From: Candidatus Didemnitutus sp.
GTDB taxonomy: Bacteria > Verrucomicrobiota > Verrucomicrobiia > Opitutales > Opitutaceae
NCBI GenBank assembly: GCA_030682505.1
Contig: JAUXOH010000319.1
Span: 1 to 14,029 of the forward strand
DNA: 14,029 bases
Direction: 5' to 3'
Part shown: positions 8,669 to 14,029 of the stretch, piece after piece
Numbering within the stretch: position 1 is the stretch's first letter
Layout of the letters: each line of letters starts with the position of its first letter
The notes under the pieces: model-generated
What the model was told of the DNA's origin: nothing
The model's database searches: none
Seen by the model: only the letters and a program-made list of their open reading frames with translations
Made by a program: the position numbers and the translations under genes

Positions 8669-9369
8669 GCGCCGGCCTCCAGTTTCGCAAATTCCTCGCG
8701 GCTCACCGACCGGAAATTCACGCGATCACCCGCCTGCAGCAAGGTGGGCGGAGTCTGTTCGGGGAAAAACAACCGCGACGGGGTGCGACCGATCAGGTTC
8801 CATCCCCCGGGAGTGGCGAGCGGGTAGATCCCGGTCTGCATCCCGGCGATCCCCACCGAGCCCACGGCGACCGAAGCCCGCGGCTTGGCCAACCGCGGCG
8901 TCGCCAATTCCGGCGGCAACCCCGCCAAATAGGCAAAGCCCGGCGCGAAACCGACCATCGCCACCCAATACTCCTGCTTGGTGTGGCGGCGCACGACTTC
9001 CGCGGCCGCCAGTTTCGCGCGGGTCGCGATTTTTTCCAAATCCGGTCCGAATTCACCGCCGTAGCAGACCGGGATGGTGACAACTCTGGCCCGGGACTTC
9101 AGCGATTTCGGTGCTCGTTCCAGCACTTGGTTGATCCGCAACCCCAGCCATCCGCCCAGATCATCCGTGGGCGCACCGGCCGCCGCGACGGCCGCGGGAT
9201 CGTAGTGAATCGTGAGGGTCGTGTAGGCCGGGACGAGCTCTTGCACCCCCGGCACCGCCGCCGCACGGAGTGCCTCGCACGCGGCTTGGATTCGCGCGTG
9301 CGTCGCTCGGTCGATCACTTTACCGAACTCAACTCGGAGGGCGCAATCGCCCAACGGCATGATTTGCAT
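8665..9369 (-). CDS. pxpB: 5-oxoprolinase subunit PxpB (KipI/allophanate hydrolase subunit 1-like)
   Basis: This 234-aa protein is the first gene of the seven-gene minus-strand operon. Conserved parts of the KipI/AHS1 family are visible: MPLGDCALRVEFG (4-16), YGGEFGPDL (103-111), GFAPGFAYLAGLP (140-152), VGSVGIAGMQTGIYPLATPG (169-188) and GWNLIGRTP (189-197). It forms part of PxpABC 5-oxoprolinase. Two ATGs compete. The one at 9369 gives the family-like start MQIMPLGD but leaves only 1 nt after the AAAGGG (complement of 9371-9376). The one at 9360 gives MPLGD with a 10-nt spacing. Family comparison favours 9369, ribosome spacing favours 9360. Divergent transcription from the lipoprotein gene places the operon promoter in 9370-9509. 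Confidence 0.94.
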   Translation of the reverse strand: MQIMPLGDCALRVEFGKVIDRATHARIQAACEALRAAAVPGVQELVPAYTTLTIHYDPAAVAAAGAPTDDLGGWLGLRINQVLERAPKSLKSRARVVTIPVCYGGEFGPDLEKIATRAKLAAAEVVRRHTKQEYWVAMVGFAPGFAYLAGLPPELATPRLAKPRASVAVGSVGIAGMQTGIYPLATPGGWNLIGRTPSRLFFPEQTPPTLLQAGDRVNFRSVSREEFAKLEAGA

Positions 9370-9509
9370 GCCCTTTATTGAAGGCCTGCGCTCCGGGTTG
9401 GCAGCAAAAAACCGGTCCTGTGCATTTTTTGCGAATTGCTATGCCCGAGTTTGGATCCCGTCGGGTTCCTGTTGCCCTTTCCCGAGTAAGGGTTTCAAAA
9501 AGAGGGCAA
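9370..9509. promoter_or_regulatory. Divergent promoter region of the pxp operon and the lipoprotein-resB-ccsA group
   Basis: This is the only plausible place for promoters of both flanking groups. It is AT-richer than its surroundings and contains a perfect 8-bp inverted repeat, GCAAAAAA (9404-9411) and TTTTTTGC (9425-9432), separated by 13 bp, which looks like an operator for a dimeric regulator. A direct repeat CCCGAGT occurs at 9444-9450 and 9481-9487, and CCCTT/AAGGG pair around the second copy. A TTGGCA at 9398-9403 with TGCATT at 9421-9426 (17-bp spacing, plus strand) is a weak promoter candidate overlapping the inverted repeat. No regulator gene is nearby. Confidence 0.5.
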
Positions 9510-10184
9510 ATGTCATTCCTCCGTTTTTCCACGCAAACGCTGGTTGTATCACTTCTGCTTATCTCAAGCGGATGTAGCGATCGCGAGATCGTCGTCTATC
9601 GCGCGCCCAAGGAGGGTCCTCCTCCGGCGGCGCAGAAGACAACGGTGTCCAGCACCGACCCGCTGCCGAGCGGCCATCCGCCCATTGGCGGCGGGAGCAC
9701 CAATTCCGGGGGCAGCATTGCGCCCGACGGTTCCGTCATGGGCGCCTTGCCCGACGCGGCCATTAGCAACACCAACGCGCTCACCTGGACGGCGCCCGCC
9801 CAATGGCAGGCCAAGGCTCCCGGTTCGGTGCGCAAGGGCAGCTACACCGTGAATGGCGAAGGCGGCACGGTGGGTGACCTCGGAATTACAGCCTTCCCCG
9901 GCGACACCGGCGGCCTGCACGCGAATATCAATCGCTGGCGCAGCCAAATCGGGCTCAACCCGATTGGCAACGCCGAGGTCGAAGCTTCAATCGAGCACAT
10001 CGACGCGAACGATCTGCACATCGATTTTACCGACATGGTCGGCCCGAACGGCATCCGCCTGCTCGGCGCGATAGTTCCCCACGGAGGCGAAACCTGGTTC
10101 TTCAAGCTGACCGGCCCGGATGCCTTGGTCAGCAAAGAGCGCGCCGCCTTCCGTGAGTTCATGCTAACCATCAAGGTCCGCTGA
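9510..10184 (+). CDS. Putative lipoprotein of unknown function upstream of resB
   Basis: This 224-aa protein has a short hydrophobic signal at residues 7-19 (STQTLVVSLLLIS) followed by SSGC. Cys22 is a probable lipidation site, although the lipobox is imperfect because residue -3 is Ser. A flexible Pro/Ser/Gly-rich linker spans about 33-80. The folded part starts near LTWTAPAQW (91-99) and includes ADFP-type features such as ITAFPGDTGGLHANINRWR (126-144) and ETWFFKLTGP (194-203), reading as an all-beta/alpha domain I do not recognise by name. The ATG at 9510 is chosen because it begins the signal sequence and follows AGAGGG (9501-9506); a longer form from 9378 would bury the signal. It lies 31 bp before the resB-like gene and is probably cotranscribed with it. 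A role in cytochrome c maturation is only inferred from position. Confidence 0.75.
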   Translation: MSFLRFSTQTLVVSLLLISSGCSDREIVVYRAPKEGPPPAAQKTTVSSTDPLPSGHPPIGGGSTNSGGSIAPDGSVMGALPDAAISNTNALTWTAPAQWQAKAPGSVRKGSYTVNGEGGTVGDLGITAFPGDTGGLHANINRWRSQIGLNPIGNAEVEASIEHIDANDLHIDFTDMVGPNGIRLLGAIVPHGGETWFFKLTGPDALVSKERAAFREFMLTIKVR

Positions 10185-10215
10185 GCATCGCCCTCCGCTA
10201 ACGCCCCTTTTTCTC

Positions 10216-11403
10216 ATGAATTCCACGCTCCGTCAGTTTCGAGATTTCTTTGTTTCGCTGCAGCTCACTGTCGTGCTGCTGATCATGTCCATCATCTTGG
10301 TCTTCGTCGCCACGCTTGATCAGGTGAACCTCGGCATTTGGGCGGTGCAGATGAAATATTTCCGCAGCTTCGCCGTGCTTTGGCAGGTGCCGAACACGAG
10401 CATCGCGATCCCGGTTTTCCCCGGCGGCTACTTCATCGGTGGGCTGCTGCTGATCAATCTCGTGGCCGCCCATGTTTACCGCTTTTCGCTCACGTGGAAA
10501 AAATTCGGCATTCAACTCACCCACGCGGGTCTCATCGTGCTGCTCATCGGTGAGCTGGTGACCGGTCTGCTGCAGGAAGACAGTTACCTGCGGATGGACG
10601 AAGGTGAAACCAAGCGCTACTCCGAAAGCTTCAACGCCAACGAACTGGTCTTCATTGATCACAGCAACGCGGACTACAACGAAGTCATTGCGATACCGGA
10701 GGGCCTCGTCGCCGACCAAAAGTCGATCCAGCACCCGCGCCTCCCCTTCCGGATCAACATCAAGGCGTTCCACCCGAATTCCATGCTGGAAATGCGCAAT
10801 CAATCCGTCGCGGCAATGGCGGCCCCGGCCCTGGCGACCGCCGGACATGGCACCCAATTGGCCATGCTCCCGCTTCCGATGACCTATAAACCCAAGGAGC
10901 GGAACGTGCCGGGCGCCTACGTGGAAATCGTCACGCTCGAAGGCACCCTGGGCACCTGGCTGGCCTCGCCGCTCCTCAATCAGCCGCAGACCTTCACTTA
11001 CGACGGCAAGACGTGGGAGCTGAGTTTCCGCGGGAAACGCCACTACAACCACTTCACGCTCCAGTTGCTGAAGTTCAGCCACGACAAGTATCCCGGCACG
11101 GAGATCCCACGCAATTTCTCCAGTCACGTCCGTCTCCGCAGCGATGACGGCGCCGAAGACCGCGAAATCCTGATCTTCATGAACAATCCCCTGCGTTTCG
11201 GCGGCCTGACGTTTTACCAAGCAGGCTTCGACAACAACGACACCACCACCATTCTGCAGGTCGTGCGCAATCCCAGTTGGTTGCTGCCCTATATCGCCAC
11301 CATCATGATGGGGCTCGGGCTCTGCGTTCAATTTGCCTACTCCCTCGGCGACTTCATCCGCAAGCGCACCGCCGTCACCAAGTCCGCGCCGGCTTCGGCG
11401 TAA
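10216..11403 (+). CDS. resB: ResB-like cytochrome c biogenesis protein
   Basis: This 395-aa membrane protein is of the ResB/Ccs1 type, one half of the System II haem delivery and ligation complex that works with CcsA on the outer face of the cytoplasmic membrane. Three N-terminal membrane helices are seen (about 14-34, 71-90 and 101-119), containing His86 (LVAAHVYRF) and His103 (IQLTHAGLIVLL). A large extracytoplasmic domain follows (about 121-340), with a ResB-like end NNPLRFGGLTFYQAGFD, and a last helix at about 343-367. The basic tail after it would be cytoplasmic. Homologues in other phyla are sometimes fused to CcsA; here the genes are separate with a 17-bp gap. The ATG has no Shine-Dalgarno and follows a 12-base pyrimidine run. 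The assignment is secure as a System II component; the symbol follows the Bacillus name. Confidence 0.88.
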   Translation: MNSTLRQFRDFFVSLQLTVVLLIMSIILVFVATLDQVNLGIWAVQMKYFRSFAVLWQVPNTSIAIPVFPGGYFIGGLLLINLVAAHVYRFSLTWKKFGIQLTHAGLIVLLIGELVTGLLQEDSYLRMDEGETKRYSESFNANELVFIDHSNADYNEVIAIPEGLVADQKSIQHPRLPFRINIKAFHPNSMLEMRNQSVAAMAAPALATAGHGTQLAMLPLPMTYKPKERNVPGAYVEIVTLEGTLGTWLASPLLNQPQTFTYDGKTWELSFRGKRHYNHFTLQLLKFSHDKYPGTEIPRNFSSHVRLRSDDGAEDREILIFMNNPLRFGGLTFYQAGFDNNDTTTILQVVRNPSWLLPYIATIMMGLGLCVQFAYSLGDFIRKRTAVTKSAPASA

Positions 11404-11420
11404 GCAACCCTTCCCACGCC

Positions 11421-13280
11421 ATGAAACGTTTTATTCCGCTCATTGTCCTCGCGCTCGGCGCGCTCTACCTCGCCTCGACGCTGCGCGAGCCCTCGTTGAA
11501 GACCGAATTCGATCTGGGCAGCTTCGGCCGTGTGCCCGTGCTGGTCAACGGTCGCATCAAGCCCCTCGACACCGTCGCACGGAATTCGATCCTGACCATC
11601 CAGGGCCGCCAGCGCATCGTGACGCCCGACGGCCGAACGTTGCAGCCCATCGAATGGCTGGCCGACGTGCTGTTCTCCCCCGAGAAGGCCGACACCTATC
11701 AAATCTTCCTCATCGAGAACCACGAGGTGCTCGACCTGCTCAAGGTCACCCTGGAGGACGGCGCCGGCAAGAAACGCTTCTCCTATGGGCAACTGCGGGC
11801 GCAACTGCCCGAGCTCGATCGTCAGGCCCGCTTGCTGGACAACGTTGAAGCCCAACTGCGCACGCCGTTCCAGAAACAGGTCAGCATGGTGCGGGAGCGC
11901 GTCATCCTCTATTTGCGCCTGAAGACCAGCGTGCAAGTACCCGATGCACCCGACTTTTTTGCCGAACTGATCAAGTTCGACGAAGCGCTTCCCGCCGGCC
12001 TCGCGGCGATTCAAGCCCGGGCCGCCGGCGAATCCCACAGCACGGAAGCCACGAAAGTGATGCGCGAGATGGCCGATCGCTTCATGTATATGGAGCAACT
12101 CGGCATCCTGAACACGATCCCCCCCGCGGCCGCCGAGACCGATCCGACGAAGTGGCGCCCCACCGGCGCCGCGTTGATGGAGTCGTTCGCCACCGGCAAG
12201 GTCGACCCGAATGTCATGGCCTACGCCGCCCTCGGGCACTCCTGGCGCACGGGCAAGGCCAGTGATTTCAACAAGATCACCGAGATGTTCCACCTGCAGC
12301 TCGAGAAGCGCTATGCCACCGCCATGACCAAGAGCGACGTGGAATCCCGCTTCAACTCGGCGGGACCGTTCTACAGCAGCATGTATCTCTATGTGCTCAC
12401 GTTCCTGCTCGGTGTGTTCTCGTGGCTCAAGTGGCCGCAGACCCTGCAGCGCAGCGCGTTCTGGCTGCTCGCCCTGGCGTTTCTCACCACGACCATCGGC
12501 ATCGCCACGCGGATGTGGCTCGAGGGCCGGCCGCCGGTGACCAACCTCTACTCCTCCGCGCTCGGCGTCGGCTGGGGAGCGGTGTTCCTCTGCCTCATCC
12601 TCGAACGTCTTTATCACAACGCCATCGGCGCCGTCACCGGCGGCATGATCGGTTTCGCCACGCTCGTCATCGCCCACCACCTTTCCATTGGCGGCGATAC
12701 GCTTGAAATGATGCGGGCCGTGCTCGACTCGAACTTCTGGTTGGCGACCCATGTCGTGGTGATCACCATCGGCTACTCCGCCACCTACCTCGCCGGTTTC
12801 CTCGCCATCGTCTACATCCTGCGCGGGGTCTTCACGAAGTCGCTCGATCAAGCCACGGCCGACGCGCTCGCGCGCATGGTTTACGGCATTGTGTGCTTTG
12901 CGGTCCTGTTCAGCCTGATCGGCACCGTGCTCGGCGGCATCTGGGCCGACCAAAGCTGGGGCCGCTTCTGGGGCTGGGACCCGAAGGAGAACGGCGCCCT
13001 TCTGATTGTGCTGTGGCTCGCCGTCATTTTGCACGCTCGCTGGGGCGGCCTGGTGAAGCAGCGCGGCCTGATGATCATGGCCGTTTTTGGCAACATCGTC
13101 ACGAGTTGGAGCTGGTTCGGCACCAACATGCTCGGCGTCGGGTTGCATAGCTACGGATTCATGGACTCGGCGTTCTATGCGCTGGTCGCCTTTGTCGGTT
13201 CGCAGCTGGCGATCATGGGCGTGGCGTTGATTCCGACCGAAAGCTGGGCGAGTTTCCGCAGGCGCCCGAAAGCCACCTGA
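11421..13280 (+). CDS. ccsA: CcsA-like cytochrome c haem-lyase subunit with long N-terminal extension
   Basis: This 619-aa protein is the second half of System II cytochrome c synthetase, which transports haem and attaches it to CXXCH motifs of apocytochromes. The C-terminal half (about 317-605) has eight or so membrane helices, the tryptophan-rich WWD-type motif WGRFWGWDPKENGALL (513-528), and conserved histidines H444 (FWLATHVVV), H538 (ILHARW) and H576 (VGLHSYGF), the usual haem ligands, as well as PPVTNLYSSA (371-380). Ordinary CcsA is about 300 aa. Here residues 1-316 add an N-terminal helix (4-19) and a mainly soluble, probably extracytoplasmic, region with GRIKPLDTVARNSIL (44-58). The start at 11421 gives that helix; the upstream in-frame ATG would overlap resB. 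It is almost certainly cotranscribed with resB. Confidence 0.92.
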   Translation: MKRFIPLIVLALGALYLASTLREPSLKTEFDLGSFGRVPVLVNGRIKPLDTVARNSILTIQGRQRIVTPDGRTLQPIEWLADVLFSPEKADTYQIFLIENHEVLDLLKVTLEDGAGKKRFSYGQLRAQLPELDRQARLLDNVEAQLRTPFQKQVSMVRERVILYLRLKTSVQVPDAPDFFAELIKFDEALPAGLAAIQARAAGESHSTEATKVMREMADRFMYMEQLGILNTIPPAAAETDPTKWRPTGAALMESFATGKVDPNVMAYAALGHSWRTGKASDFNKITEMFHLQLEKRYATAMTKSDVESRFNSAGPFYSSMYLYVLTFLLGVFSWLKWPQTLQRSAFWLLALAFLTTTIGIATRMWLEGRPPVTNLYSSALGVGWGAVFLCLILERLYHNAIGAVTGGMIGFATLVIAHHLSIGGDTLEMMRAVLDSNFWLATHVVVITIGYSATYLAGFLAIVYILRGVFTKSLDQATADALARMVYGIVCFAVLFSLIGTVLGGIWADQSWGRFWGWDPKENGALLIVLWLAVILHARWGGLVKQRGLMIMAVFGNIVTSWSWFGTNMLGVGLHSYGFMDSAFYALVAFVGSQLAIMGVALIPTESWASFRRRPKAT

Positions 13281-13467
13281 CCCCTTGCTGCCAGCGCAAG
13301 CTGGTATTAGTTAGACCCAAAAGAGGCCCGTGGACCTAGCTCTGCGGGCCTCCCGGCTGATTGACCGGTGCGGGAGGCGGCCCAAGGAATGCGCAGGAGA
13401 GCGCAACCCGGCACTAGACGGAAGGACCGGAGTCTGCGATAATCAGTTCAGGCCTTTCCCTCTTCCC
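13281..13467 (+). other. Structured intergenic region, candidate leader RNA or regulatory element
   Basis: No gene is seen between ccsA and the cytochrome c gene, but the 187 bp are rich in strong self-pairing. CCAGC (13291-13295)/GCTGG (13300-13304) closes a GCAA loop and competes with CTTGC (13284-13288)/GCAAG (13296-13300). GAGGCCCG (13323-13330) pairs perfectly with CGGGCCTC (13345-13352). The latter arm overlaps a second pairing, GCCTCCC (13348-13354)/GGGAGGC (13372-13378), so the two stems exclude each other. Further on, TGCGC (13390-13394)/GCGCA (13401-13405) closes AGGAGA, and AGAC (13416-13419)/GTCT (13432-13435) forms a weaker stem. A 15-base pyrimidine run abuts the ATG. It matches no riboswitch class I can recognise. 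Confidence 0.5.
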
Positions 13468-13800
13468 ATGTTCGCGAAAAAGCTCCTTCTTCTCTCGCTG
13501 TCTTTCGGCGCGGCGATCGCGACCCAAGCGGCGACCGCCAAGAATCTCTGGCTGACCAATTGCTCGGAATGCCACGGAACGGACGGACGGGGCCGCACCA
13601 AGGAAGGCAAGCGGCTCAAACTGACGGACCTCACCAACAAACAGGTGCAGGATTCCGTGACGGACGAACAGATTTTCCGCATCACCAAGCACGGCCTGAA
13701 GGATGACGAAGGAACGGTGATGCACCCCACCTCCTACCGGCTGTCCGACGACGAGATCCAGACCCTAGTGAAGCACGTCCGCAAATTCCGGAAAAACTGA
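13468..13800 (+). CDS. Small secreted monohaem cytochrome c (class I)
   Basis: This 110-aa protein has a signal peptide (residues about 1-21, MFAKKLLLLSLSFGAAIA then TQA), leaving a mature protein of roughly 88 residues in the periplasm. One haem-binding motif, CSECH (32-36), is followed by GTDGRG, and Met85 in GTVMHPTSYRLSDDEI is the likely sixth ligand, which is the standard small class I cytochrome c plan. The C-terminal helix is LSDDEIQTLVKHVRKF. The start at 13468 is chosen because it begins the signal peptide; upstream in-frame codons give no signal-like sequence. It is an electron carrier of unknown partners and a natural client of the ResB/CcsA complex encoded just upstream. The mature part is rich in Lys, suggesting a basic docking surface. 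It may have its own promoter in the 187-bp gap. Confidence 0.93.
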   Translation: MFAKKLLLLSLSFGAAIATQAATAKNLWLTNCSECHGTDGRGRTKEGKRLKLTDLTNKQVQDSVTDEQIFRITKHGLKDDEGTVMHPTSYRLSDDEIQTLVKHVRKFRKN

Positions 13801-13813
13801 ATCACGCGGGCGC

Positions 13814-14029
13814 TCAACGCGCGGCGAGTTGGGGGGCCTTGATCTCGCGGCGGGGGTTGGCGGGGTGATGGCCCGGGGGCTTCCCTGCCACCCGCGTGGG
13901 TGCCGCTTCCCCGCGACCTATCAATGCCTCGAGCTCCGCGAGGGCTCGACCGAGTGCGACCGCTTCGGCATTCAACTCCGTCGACGCGGCCGCATTTTCC
14001 TCGGCATTGGCCGCGTTGCCCTGCGTGAC
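13814..14029 (-). CDS. Methyl-accepting chemotaxis protein, C-terminal fragment (cut by window edge)
   Basis: The last 71 codons of a minus-strand gene run in from the right edge to a TGA at 13816-13814. The translation begins VTQGNAANAEENAAASTELN and continues EAVALGRALAELEALIGRG, which is the end of the cytoplasmic signalling coiled coil of chemotaxis receptors. Typical adaptation-region residues (NAEENAAAS, alternating E/N/A) are present. The final approximately 30 residues are a Pro/Arg/His-rich tail ending in PQLAAR, without the NWETF pentapeptide that tethers CheR/CheB in some receptors. No start codon lies inside the window, so sensor domain and ligand are unknown. It converges on the cytochrome c gene, with stops 13 bp apart and no room for an intrinsic terminator between them. 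Confidence 0.85.
   Translation of the reverse strand, partial: VTQGNAANAEENAAASTELNAEAVALGRALAELEALIGRGEAAPTRVAGKPPGHHPANPRREIKAPQLAAR

Noticed and set aside
7691..9369. Urea carboxylase/allophanate hydrolase or KipI/KipA sporulation-type assignment for the two carboxyltransferase-like genes
   Set aside because: No biotin carboxylase or amidase domain is nearby, and pxpA and pcp are in the same operon, which points to 5-oxoprolinase.
11337..13148. 603-codon minus-strand open frame opposite ccsA
   Set aside because: It is acidic/Gly-rich antisense of ccsA; the WWD motif and haem histidines on the plus strand settle the coding strand.
13281..13467. Possible known RNA (tRNA, SRP RNA, or a glycine, cyclic-di-GMP, cobalamin or fluoride riboswitch)
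   Set aside because: I compared key conserved cores by eye. A GGAGAG recalls the glycine riboswitch, but the required downstream core is missing, and no TpsiC loop or other class signature is present.

Overview
The window is GC-rich chromosomal DNA from a heterotrophic bacterium. My best guess is Verrucomicrobiota, near Opitutaceae. This rests on overall protein character, a System II (ResB/CcsA) cytochrome c pathway with an unusually long CcsA, and hairpin-forming intergenic repeats. No rRNA or other strict marker is present, so the placement is inference. I see no tRNA, rRNA, CRISPR array, insertion sequence or phage gene.

Layout. An AGCS-type sodium:amino-acid symporter (152-1579, minus) is divergent from the ATPase gene ychF (1711-2814, plus). 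A repeat-rich, non-coding convergent gap (2815-3038) follows. Next is the main attraction, a compact seven-gene minus-strand operon transcribed from 9369 down to 3039: pxpB, pxpC, pxpA, DUF969, DUF979, pcp, then an exported serine hydrolase. Its junctions are 4-bp overlaps or gaps of 4 to 11 bp. A 140-bp divergent promoter region (9370-9509) with a perfect 8-bp inverted repeat separates it from a plus-strand group: a putative lipoprotein of unknown function, a ResB-like protein and a CcsA with a long N-terminal extension. A 187-bp strongly self-complementary gap leads to a small secreted monohaem cytochrome c. The window ends inside the 3' end of a minus-strand chemotaxis receptor gene (13814 to the edge).

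How the genes work together. The operon reads as a salvage route for pyroglutamate (5-oxoproline). Pcp removes N-terminal pyroglutamate from peptides, the paired membrane proteins DUF969/DUF979 are candidates for 5-oxoproline transport, and PxpABC opens 5-oxoproline to glutamate using ATP. The exported serine hydrolase at the end may supply substrate, but its specificity is unknown. The plus-strand cluster is a cytochrome c maturation module: ResB and CcsA deliver and ligate haem, and the nearby cytochrome c is a plausible client.

System status. Most pieces belong to known families. The least described parts are the split DUF969/DUF979 membrane pair, the exported hydrolase attached to the pyroglutamate operon, the lipoprotein ahead of resB, and the structured non-coding gaps at 2861-3037 and 13284-13435.
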